The notes under the pieces: model-generated | Databases searched by the model: none | What the model was told of the DNA's origin: nothing | The model's input: only the letters and a program-made list of their open reading frames with translations | Translations under genes and position numbers: made by a program | Part shown: in pieces, positions 56,075 through 64,000 of the stretch | Position numbering within the stretch: position 1 is the stretch's first letter | How the letters are laid out: the number at the start of each line of letters is the position of its first letter | Assembly (NCBI GenBank): GCA_023621995.1 | Contig: JAMOAB010000169.1 | Location: forward strand, 1 to 64,000 | DNA: 64,000 bases | Origin: Bacillota bacterium | Lineage (GTDB): Bacteria > Bacillota > Clostridia > Caldicoprobacterales > Xylanivirgaceae | Direction of reading: 5' to 3'

Positions 56075-58321
56075 TTATTTTTGTACCAATTTGCTTTGTC
56101 GATATTCGGTAGGAGTCTGTCCTGTAAACTTCTTAAATAATCTAGTAAATGTATTGGCATTTGAAATTCCTACTGCTTCAGCCACATCTTGAACCTTTAT
56201 AGTAGAATCAGTCAAGAGTTTTAATGCCTTTTGTATTCTAAAATTATTAAGGTAATCATTTAAATTCTCTCCCGTCTTATCTTTAAAATAAGATGACAAA
56301 TATGATTTTGATATGCCTAAATTGTCTGCCAAGAGATCAAGATAGATATCATTCATGTAGTTGTCTTCTATATATTGCTTTACATAATCAACTATATAAT
56401 CTTCTTCTTTTGCATGTGTCTCTATATATGTTACTATAGACGAAACAAAATCTACACATACGTCTGTATATTGTTCTAATGTGAGGCAGTTATCTAGTTG
56501 AGAGTATATGGACTCAATATCAAATTCATCAGGTATATCATAATATAATTCAATTAACACCTTTATGGCGTGATTAATAATCTCAATGCTAAGTAGATTC
56601 ATATAAAATTGATTAATTTCTTTCTTAAAGTTATACTCTAATAAATTCTTAACCATACAAATGGCTTCATCTTTCCGTGCATTGTATAATAGCTTTGTAA
56701 ATCTCTCCACCTGCTCTAAAGGAAAATAAAACTTATTACTTACCATTGTAATTTCATCTTCACAAAGTAACTGGGTTTCACTTTTTAATTGTCTATATTT
56801 AGATAATTCTATAGTTCTGTAATACGCATCACTGAGCTTTGAAATATCCTTATAAACATTACTAATTACCACAGTGAGAAAGAGATATTCATCCTCTGAT
56901 TTAAGTTTGTCCAATATATCTTCAGATTTTTGCCTTATGTTTTGACTTTTCGTATCTACATTCACAATCGATATAATCTGATCTTTTTCAGTATGGAAAG
57001 TAATAGATCCATCAAAGCTATTTTCTATATATAACTCAATCAGCTCTTTTAAATAAAATGTCCCTACACATGATTGACTAGAAACTTCTTGGAAATACCT
57101 ATCCCTATAGTGGACTTTGAAATATATGATAGCATAGTCGCTTCTTACCACAGCTTCATCTATAATTTGATTTATATCGCTATATATATTCTTTATCTTT
57201 GATTGATATAGGAAGTTTTTCAGCATAGAATCTCTTTCGTTTATTTTTTCTGCATAGTAGATATTTTCTGACACCATCTTTTGTACATGGTTTTGAATGT
57301 CGTATAGGTTTACTCCAGCATTTTTTATATTATCATTTTCTCCCTGATCTATGAGAGCTGCAATTTGTTTTACAGGATTATTAAACTTTATGACCATATA
57401 GATAGATATAATAAGACTTATAATTATAGATATTATAATAAATAATACAAAGATAAGATTTGTTTTTCTCAGTTCTCTTTTTATTTCATCGTTTGGAATC
57501 AATTTGTAATATTTTATTCCCTTTTTATTCGACTTAAGAGAAAATAGATAACCTTGATCGACCTTTTTAAAGCTACTATTTAAATCTTCAGATAAGCCCG
57601 AAAAGTCGGCGCTAGAGGCATTTGTGTAAAGTAATGTATTATCATAATCCACAATATAGAAATCTTTCATAAAACTACTGTCTATGTCATTTGCAAGGGA
57701 TACTATATCTATCAGAGCGACTATAATGCCACCGTTGTTTGCTCCCTTGAATACAATGGGCATCAAATAATATGACCTTGCCTTTCCTGGACTAGCATAG
57801 TATATAAAATCCATTGCTGGATATAATCTATAATTAAAATTCTTTTTACCCTCCCACAACCAAAAATCTTCAGTATACATAGTATTATAGTAGAATGTAT
57901 TAAAAAAACTATCTTTATTATATGTAGCGTGGGGTGTTATTATAAAATCTGTCTTCTGTGTGAACAAATAAAATGTAGAAACATATGGAAAATCATTGCT
58001 GTAGTTATTAAGTATCTTATAGACAGTATATACATCGTAGTTAGAAATGGTCTTTTTATTCAATATGGATTGAATATCCTTTTCTAAATATAGTCGTATA
58101 GCCGTCTTCTGAAGCAGATCAAAATATTGGTCAAAACTCTTAAACACATTATTAAATCGCTCATTTGTATTGTTTATAATCTGTTTTTCTATATTATTTA
58201 TATAGAATTTATATGAAAATATATTAAATGAAGATAAGACAAGTATAATTACTATAAAACTACATATTAGATTGGTAAATAGCGACCTAGAAAACATAAG
58301 ATTAGTTATGCCCATTTCCAT
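56075..58321 (-). CDS. Membrane-anchored AraC-family regulator
   Basis: The 748-residue protein has an N-terminal helix (about 12-34), an extracytoplasmic Cache-like sensor (about 40-285), a second helix (about 290-312) and a long cytoplasmic part ending in an AraC-type helix-turn-helix pair (about 650-748; YLDLLADNLGISKSYLSSYF, then VAEAVGISNANTFTRLFKKF). Such single-chain sensors control adjacent oligosaccharide ABC importers. It lies just upstream of one, in the same direction. ATG has a weak GGGGCGATG ribosome site. Confidence 0.88.
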   Translation of the reverse strand: MEMGITNLMFSRSLFTNLICSFIVIILVLSSFNIFSYKFYINNIEKQIINNTNERFNNVFKSFDQYFDLLQKTAIRLYLEKDIQSILNKKTISNYDVYTVYKILNNYSNDFPYVSTFYLFTQKTDFIITPHATYNKDSFFNTFYYNTMYTEDFWLWEGKKNFNYRLYPAMDFIYYASPGKARSYYLMPIVFKGANNGGIIVALIDIVSLANDIDSSFMKDFYIVDYDNTLLYTNASSADFSGLSEDLNSSFKKVDQGYLFSLKSNKKGIKYYKLIPNDEIKRELRKTNLIFVLFIIISIIISLIISIYMVIKFNNPVKQIAALIDQGENDNIKNAGVNLYDIQNHVQKMVSENIYYAEKINERDSMLKNFLYQSKIKNIYSDINQIIDEAVVRSDYAIIYFKVHYRDRYFQEVSSQSCVGTFYLKELIELYIENSFDGSITFHTEKDQIISIVNVDTKSQNIRQKSEDILDKLKSEDEYLFLTVVISNVYKDISKLSDAYYRTIELSKYRQLKSETQLLCEDEITMVSNKFYFPLEQVERFTKLLYNARKDEAICMVKNLLEYNFKKEINQFYMNLLSIEIINHAIKVLIELYYDIPDEFDIESIYSQLDNCLTLEQYTDVCVDFVSSIVTYIETHAKEEDYIVDYVKQYIEDNYMNDIYLDLLADNLGISKSYLSSYFKDKTGENLNDYLNNFRIQKALKLLTDSTIKVQDVAEAVGISNANTFTRLFKKFTGQTPTEYRQSKLVQK

Positions 58322-58448
58322 TCCACATCGCCCCTAAACTATTTTTTAACATAAATAATATTTTATACGTACTAGAGCTGAACTCCAATATTGGAATTTA
58401 ACCTTATCTATTATAGCACAATTTTTTTTAGTATAGCAATCCATATGC

Positions 58449-59162
58449 CTATATCTTTCCAACTGACGCTATATATATATGACAAACTTCTCCATACCAT
58501 CAATGTCTAATATTTGATTTATATGATCATCAAAATATAATCCTATGCCACAAACTCCTGCATCTACCATTTGGGCAGAAAGGTATAAATTTTGACAAAT
58601 ATGGTCTGCATCAAGATGCAAATACCTATAACCCCTCTCACTGTATCTCCAATATAAAAGTAGCTGTTCCCATAGCTACAAATCCCTGCCCTAAACATGC
58701 TGCTACAATCTCTTGAGACACACTATCTTCTAGCCTTATATCTATAATAGAATGTTCCAATGCTATGTATCTATATAGACCTTTTTCTAGACTATCCACG
58801 TTGTTTATTAGGATATATGTGTCAATTGCATGTCTCGCACCTGCTGAAGGTACATTTTTAGATGTTGCCTTATTTCCTCGAGTCACATTTCTAACTCCTT
58901 GGGTGCACCAAAGAAGAAGAGAATGTTCATCCAATGTCATTGATTTATCTAAATATCTTCTTACGCTTCTCCTATCTTGTATTGCATCTATGAGAGATAT
59001 ATTAATATAACCACCTTGGTTGATCTTAGGAAGCTTTATTTGGGTCTTAACTAGATCATAATCTCATTCAAGTGGAGGCTGGGGTACTCCCTTGCCCTGA
59101 TCGGATTCTTCCAGGTATTCATATTTTGTAAACTTCATAAATTCCCTACCTATATCATTCAT
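58449..59162 (-). pseudogene. SagB-type nitroreductase/dehydrogenase, pseudogene
   Basis: From ATG 59162 (AAGGAG upstream) the frame reads GREFMKFTKYEYLEESDQGK, then a TGA after QPPLE. It continues DYDLVKTQIKLPKI and RRSVRRYLDKSMTLDEHSLL (FMN-binding arginines), then QGVRNVTRG. It shifts frame near 58650 (restored as WRYSERGYRYLHLDADHICQ) and again at a TATATATATA tract near 58475, where removing one TA gives VIYIASVGKI and TAG at 58449. The residues match the SagB-like nitroreductase family. It follows the helicase gene by 4 bases, formerly its operon member. Confidence 0.82.
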
Positions 59163-59166
59163 AGAT

Positions 59167-61563
59167 CTAATTCTCCTTTCCCCTTTTAATTGGATCCATA
59201 TCATCTAGCCAAATAGTCTCTATCCATTTTTCTGCCTCTTCATTACTGTTTATTGCATACAAGAGCATATTATAGAATGAATTTAGCATATTACTATCTT
59301 TCTTGTCTTCTTTGCCTACTAATACCACATAATCTTTAGCCCTAGTCATAGCCACATACAAAAGTCTTATACCTTCTTCTATCTCTTCTAAAGATTGATC
59401 TTCGGCATAACATGTAAATGTATCTTTCTCCCCCTGCCCATTATACCCCCTAAATAGTAAATTATCATTATCAAATGTAACTCCCATATTTGATATCTCC
59501 CTATTGCTCATGTATAGAAGATCTTTTTCTATACCTGGTATTATCACTCCGCCAAATTCTAATCCCTTTGCCTGATGAATGGTCATTATTCTAATAGCTT
59601 GACTATCTTGAGCATCTAATATTCCCTCTTCTTCCCTTGAGTGTTCCTCCAACATTCTAAAATATTCTATGAATTCATTCCCATAAAAAAGCATCTTGTC
59701 ATCAAGTTCTTCTGCCATATTCAATAGTTTCTCTACATTTCTTATCTTTTGTATACCTTGCCTATGACATATCAATCTCTCTATTAGCTCACATTTCTGT
59801 ACTATATAGGTAAGGGCATCAACTACATTAAGATTTGAACAATCCTTTGAAAGTTTCTCTATGGCAAAATAGGCATAAGATAATCTATCCCTATCATATC
59901 CTGGCCTCATAGATTTTATTGTATATGCTATAGAATCCCAAAAACTTGGGAGGTTCCTCTCTACTTGATTTTTACGAATAAGTAAGAGTACGTCATCAGA
60001 TATATTAAAAATATCGCTCTTTAAGACTTCTATCAGCTTCAAATAACTATCATCTAATAAATAATAACCATCTAGTATCAACTCATATATATTGATTATA
60101 TCCTTGACTTCCTTTGCATCGAATAGATTGCTTCCTCCCACTATTATATAGGGAATATTATACTCTATTAGCTTTTCTTCTATTTCATAGTTTAAAGATC
60201 TACTCCTCACCAATATACATATATCGCTGTATCCAAGTCCTAAACTTGTGAGCATAGAAATAGAACGAACAACGGCCTCACCCATAGTTCCTTCATCTAT
60301 AGGCTGTACCTTTGATATATTTTCCCTAAGCTCAAAGAGCTTGTCTCTTAATATTCTTATATCTTTTCTTTCTTTGCTCTTTATGTATCTTTTTACTTGA
60401 TCTATAGAGTTTTTAGTTTCTGACGCAGATCTATTAGGACTATATTTGATTAGTTTTATCCGCTTTTCTTTACCGTCTTCGTCTTCTTTGAAGGGTAGCA
60501 TATCTTCATAGGAGTCTATAAGTGGAAAAAATATGTTGTTTATCCCATAAATAATCTCCCTTTTACTCCTAAAGGAAGTCTTAAGGCTCCTTATACATTG
60601 GCTACCAAGATCGTCTTGCACCTCTTGAAAAATCCTATAGTCGGTGCCTCTAAATCCATATATAGATTGCTTAAAGTCTCCAACTACAAATAGTGTACCT
60701 TGGGGTATATCTCCAGTATCGTCCTCTACTAGTGAATATATTATATCCTTTTGAATCTGATTAGTGTCTTGGAACTCGTCTATCATAAAATAAGTATACC
60801 GATCCTTATATATACGATTTATTTTATCTATACAAAGCACTTCATAACATAATGTCTGAAGATCATCATAATCAAGCATATCTTTTTCCATCTTATATTC
60901 AAAATAAGCACTATCTATGTATGAAATGAGTTTCATAACGAGACCAGACAGAGTATCCTTACACTCATTTTCTCCAAGCTCCCTTAAGTTCCAACCTCTA
61001 CTTAAAATAGAGGTTCTAATCCTTAGGATGTCAGACTTTAACATATCAGTTGTGTATTCTTTACCCATCTGTGTAGACATAAACTGTATAAAATCTTGAA
61101 ATTCATTATCCCTTGAAATGCTAGATATAATAGTTTCCCATATGTTGTCAAGTATCAACTGGGACTCTAGTTCATCTATTATAGTAAAATTATAGTCTAT
61201 GCCTATAAAAGCAGCATTTTCCCTCAATATATTGGTACAGAAACTATGTATAGTGGAAATATTTGCTCTATTTAGCCTGTCTAAATTGTTCTGCCATAGA
61301 TGACGGTTTGCTCTGTCCCTTCTTATCATATCTAAGATTGCGACCATGACCCTCTCTTTCATCTCAAGGGCGGCCTTTTCAGTAAAGGTAAGAGCTACTA
61401 TGCTATCAATATCTACTCCCGACTCTAACAGTTTTAGATATCGGTATGTGAGGACTCTCGTCTTACCTGAGCCGGCGCCGGCCGACAAGGCTATATTTTT
61501 ATCTATATCTACTGCCTCCCTTTGTTCTTCCGTCAGACTAAAGGCCTCTAAAAGCTTCCCCAT
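59167..61563 (-). CDS. UvrD/AddA-like helicase without nuclease domain
   Basis: The 798-residue SF1A helicase has motifs I (ALSAGAGSGKTRVLTYRYL), Ia (TFTEKAALEMKERV), II (FMIDEFQDTNQ), III (VGDFKQSIYGFRG), V (TIHQAKGLEFGGVIIPG) and VI (LLYVAMTRAKDYVVLVG). Typical AddA is about 1230 residues with a C-terminal PD-(D/E)XK nuclease; here only about 40 residues follow motif VI. It is translated 26 bases inside the end of the partner gene. ATG 61563 with AAGGAGG is chosen over 61584. With that partner it probably resects DNA ends in recombination. Confidence 0.88.
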   Translation of the reverse strand: MGKLLEAFSLTEEQREAVDIDKNIALSAGAGSGKTRVLTYRYLKLLESGVDIDSIVALTFTEKAALEMKERVMVAILDMIRRDRANRHLWQNNLDRLNRANISTIHSFCTNILRENAAFIGIDYNFTIIDELESQLILDNIWETIISSISRDNEFQDFIQFMSTQMGKEYTTDMLKSDILRIRTSILSRGWNLRELGENECKDTLSGLVMKLISYIDSAYFEYKMEKDMLDYDDLQTLCYEVLCIDKINRIYKDRYTYFMIDEFQDTNQIQKDIIYSLVEDDTGDIPQGTLFVVGDFKQSIYGFRGTDYRIFQEVQDDLGSQCIRSLKTSFRSKREIIYGINNIFFPLIDSYEDMLPFKEDEDGKEKRIKLIKYSPNRSASETKNSIDQVKRYIKSKERKDIRILRDKLFELRENISKVQPIDEGTMGEAVVRSISMLTSLGLGYSDICILVRSRSLNYEIEEKLIEYNIPYIIVGGSNLFDAKEVKDIINIYELILDGYYLLDDSYLKLIEVLKSDIFNISDDVLLLIRKNQVERNLPSFWDSIAYTIKSMRPGYDRDRLSYAYFAIEKLSKDCSNLNVVDALTYIVQKCELIERLICHRQGIQKIRNVEKLLNMAEELDDKMLFYGNEFIEYFRMLEEHSREEEGILDAQDSQAIRIMTIHQAKGLEFGGVIIPGIEKDLLYMSNREISNMGVTFDNDNLLFRGYNGQGEKDTFTCYAEDQSLEEIEEGIRLLYVAMTRAKDYVVLVGKEDKKDSNMLNSFYNMLLYAINSNEEAEKWIETIWLDDMDPIKRGKEN

Positions 61564-64000
61564 AGCATATATGTCCTCCTTCATCTAATATGTGTATAAT
61601 TTTATCCCTACTATATCTACAGATATCCTTATATTCACAACTATATCTGGCAAATCGTTCAGTGTATACAGGGCAATTCGGTGCATAGGGGAATTTCCCT
61701 GCCCTAATCATATCTACGGCATCTATGGTAATCTCTCTTATATATTGCAAAAAGGCTTCAAAAACTTCACTATCCATTGCGTAATGTTTTCTCCCAAGTC
61801 CAAGTGCTTTTTTATATTCCTCCCTATATATACCATCATATTTTATTCCTTTTCCATCATCTTCACTATTTTCTTCTATGCCATAATATAAAAGTGCCAT
61901 ACAATCAACAGCATTAAAACCCATTTTCCTAAATTCTTCCTCTATGAGAAAGTAGTATATTCCCAACTGGCAGACATTATTTCTTAGAATATGGTCTAGT
62001 CCCTTTGACTTTCCTTTTTTATAGTCGTATATTACAAATCTACCTGTGGCTGTCCACTTTCCTTCTTCCTTTTCAAATTCCATATCCACCCTATCCACTT
62101 TACATCTCATTTTGATATTAAATATGTGGGAATTTTCTATTCCCCTCTCAAGCATTATAGGCCTTAAAATTCGTCCCGTCTTACCTTCATATTCTTTAAG
62201 TCGTTTTAAGTCTTTAGATATGAATACACCAATTGCCTCATATAGTGGGTTGAAAAAATCATTTTTTAACACATCTAACTCTTCGCGGGGCAGATCAAGT
62301 TCCCTTATCTCGGTATCTAATATTTCAGCATATATGGTCTGTAATCTCTTCCTATCTAGGAAATCGAAATTGTCCAGCCCCTTATAATATTCCCTTAGTA
62401 CAGCGTGATAGAAGCTCCCTGCATCCATATTGTCATACTCTTTAGGACTCTGCTCAAATACACTACCTCCCATAAGTCTACCCATAAAGAAAGCATATGG
62501 ACAAAAATAGAACCTATCTATATCTGACGCTCCTAAATAAAAATCATTTCCTAGTGGAAGATTCTCGGTACCCACTATACCCTCATAGTTATTAAAATAT
62601 TTGCTACACTGTCTATGATAATGTATATATCCATCACATAGCAAATTCTCTATATCCTCCCTGTCTTGTATATTATACTTAACTAGAGAATCTATGGATG
62701 TTTTCAAATCTTGTCCCTTCCATATCTCTTCACATTTGTCTTTTAATAGCATTAGCTTCTGTTCTCTACTGGTGACTATTTTATCAGGAGATACATTAAA
62801 ACGCTCCTCCACAGTCATAATATCTTGTGTTATCCCAGTAGCAAGCTTAATCTCTTCTATAAAGGAAGACGGTATGAGCGCATTATCGCCCCTTTCTGTC
62901 TCCCTATACGAGAGGGTTATACTTTTCTTTGCCGTTACTAGAGCAAGGCATAGGCGTATCTTTTCTCTTTTAAATTCCCAGTCTTGGTTTTTATAATTTA
63001 TTCCCATATCCATTAATTGATCTCGTTCTTGTATATTAAATATTCCAACTCTGCTAGGTATGTTTGGCATAATTCCATCATTCATACCAAGTATATATAT
63101 ATGATTATAGAGCTGGCCCCTTGCATAGTCAGTACCTAATATTCTGACCCCTGCATCATCTCCACTTTCAACCTCGATTGTAGTAGATATAGCCCATCCT
63201 GTAAGATAGTTTAAAAACTCTTCCTTTGATATATTAGTATAAATAAGATCGCTGTCCTCTAAACTAGATCGTAACGTATTAAATACATCATGTGTTTTGT
63301 CCCATGCCTCTCTATCCATAACATTATCTTGCCTCTGTAATAAATAATTCTCTACAATACCTAACCATTCAATCCAGTACCTCATATTAACTTCCATACC
63401 CTCTATCAATCCCAGGAGTTCTCTAAACATAGCCGTTGAACTCACTGGATATCCATAGCCATATTTTATAGGGATTTGAAACTCTTTAAATATCGATTGT
63501 ATAACACGACCATACTCATCCCTATCGTCCATATACACTGCTATATTACAAGGCTTTTCTCCATTAATAAGCTTATCCTTTATATCCCTTGCAGTCTCCC
63601 TCAATTCACTATCCACGCATGGATATCTTTTGATAGTAAGTATCTCATGATCTATGTCTGTTACCCTACCTGTATATAGATTGTGTACCAAACTATATAT
63701 GGTACTCTTTTGCCGTAGGTCTTCGCTCATTTTACTATCTATACAAAAGCCCATATCCATTAACGAATTGACTAATTCTTCATCTACAAATTGCTGTAGA
63801 GTTTTATTCATATAGGGTACATTGATATATATGTCAATATCATTTCTATGTGCAATACGTCCTATTATCTTCATATCAATAGGATCTATATGTATAAATC
63901 CATCTATTATTATGGTATGTATGTCATCTAGATATGACGAATCAAAAACTTTGTCATATGCAACCAAGGGTATATCGTCTATTACATAGTTACCCCTTTC
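61538..64000 (-). CDS. AddB-like PD-(D/E)XK nuclease subunit, 5' end beyond the window
   Basis: The frame is open to position 64000, so the start lies outside. It has a helicase-like fold without Walker A in the visible part and a C-terminal RecB-family nuclease: GSFYHAVLREYY (His), VDRVDMEF, IYDYKKGK (catalytic D-x-K) and CQLGIYYF. Cysteines in RFYFCPYAFF and near the end (PNCPVYTERF; YSCEYKDICRYS) recall the AddB iron-sulfur staple, but C-x2-C-x5-C appears reduced to C-x5-C. It pairs with the helicase overlapping its 3' end by 26 bases. Confidence 0.87.
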   Translation of the reverse strand, partial: ERGNYVIDDIPLVAYDKVFDSSYLDDIHTIIIDGFIHIDPIDMKIIGRIAHRNDIDIYINVPYMNKTLQQFVDEELVNSLMDMGFCIDSKMSEDLRQKSTIYSLVHNLYTGRVTDIDHEILTIKRYPCVDSELRETARDIKDKLINGEKPCNIAVYMDDRDEYGRVIQSIFKEFQIPIKYGYGYPVSSTAMFRELLGLIEGMEVNMRYWIEWLGIVENYLLQRQDNVMDREAWDKTHDVFNTLRSSLEDSDLIYTNISKEEFLNYLTGWAISTTIEVESGDDAGVRILGTDYARGQLYNHIYILGMNDGIMPNIPSRVGIFNIQERDQLMDMGINYKNQDWEFKREKIRLCLALVTAKKSITLSYRETERGDNALIPSSFIEEIKLATGITQDIMTVEERFNVSPDKIVTSREQKLMLLKDKCEEIWKGQDLKTSIDSLVKYNIQDREDIENLLCDGYIHYHRQCSKYFNNYEGIVGTENLPLGNDFYLGASDIDRFYFCPYAFFMGRLMGGSVFEQSPKEYDNMDAGSFYHAVLREYYKGLDNFDFLDRKRLQTIYAEILDTEIRELDLPREELDVLKNDFFNPLYEAIGVFISKDLKRLKEYEGKTGRILRPIMLERGIENSHIFNIKMRCKVDRVDMEFEKEEGKWTATGRFVIYDYKKGKSKGLDHILRNNVCQLGIYYFLIEEEFRKMGFNAVDCMALLYYGIEENSEDDGKGIKYDGIYREEYKKALGLGRKHYAMDSEVFEAFLQYIREITIDAVDMIRAGKFPYAPNCPVYTERFARYSCEYKDICRYSRDKIIHILDEGGHICYGEAFRGL

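Noticed and set aside
55972-56160. Minus-strand frame of 62 codons downstream of the AraC regulator
   Set aside because: It overlaps the end of the regulator and the terminator stem; a by-product of the palindrome.
59167-59300. Helicase truncated by a recent nonsense mutation
   Set aside because: Downstream sequence reads as a nitroreductase in its own frame with its own ribosome site; no nuclease motifs remain in other frames.

Overview
The window reads as a chromosome segment of a low-GC, Gram-positive anaerobe of the Bacillota, probably class Clostridia. Supporting signs are strong GGAGG-type ribosome sites, two T-box leaders, an infC-rpmI-rplT leader of Bacillota type, a CtsR operator, a thiI/cysteine desulfurase pair, a YqzL-like micro-protein and ChW (clostridial hydrophobic W) repeats on a secreted enzyme. 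Nearly all genes lie on the minus strand; the clear plus-strand genes are the zinc-ribbon membrane protein (16.0-17.7 kb) and the chemotaxis receptor (21.4-23.5 kb).

Left edge, 1-6.3 kb: a graveyard. It holds a truncated secreted-protein start behind a 28-bp palindrome, a dead IS30-family element, and three consecutive broken genes (LplA-type solute-binding lipoprotein, enolase-superfamily racemase/epimerase, Gfo/Idh/MocA oxidoreductase). These look like a former sugar or sugar-acid utilisation operon. The next gene, a CorC/HlyC-type membrane protein, has lost most of its C-terminal domain through a frame-changing deletion.

Housekeeping core, 7.5-43 kb: sugar-phosphate isomerase-like protein, L,D-transpeptidase, dnaJ-like/clpB under a CtsR box, cysteine desulfurase-thiI, a response regulator-histidine kinase-HtrA set, a chemotaxis receptor, U32 peptidase-mutS2-xylB, zapA, pheST behind a Phe T-box whose transcript also encodes a YqzL-like protein, a TrmH-type methyltransferase, ktrAB, infC-rpmI-rplT with an attenuator (infC probably starts at AUA), thrS behind a Thr T-box, a rhomboid protease and an isochorismatase-family hydrolase.

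Polysaccharide locus, 43.2-58.3 kb: two unknown exported proteins, an AraC regulator, a Gfo/Idh oxidoreductase, a 1461-residue secreted heparinase II/III-like enzyme with a CBM9-like N-terminus and C-terminal ChW repeats, an LplA/LplC/LplB-type ABC importer without its own ATPase, and a large membrane-anchored AraC regulator upstream. Together these suggest extracellular cleavage of an acidic polysaccharide, import of the oligosaccharides and intracellular oxidation. The dead operon at the left edge has a similar gene set, so one such system seems to have been lost and another kept.

Right edge, 58.4-64 kb: a SagB-type nitroreductase pseudogene downstream of a compact AddAB-like pair. The helicase lacks the usual C-terminal nuclease domain and the nuclease partner runs off the window. 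No tRNA, rRNA, CRISPR array or prophage was seen.
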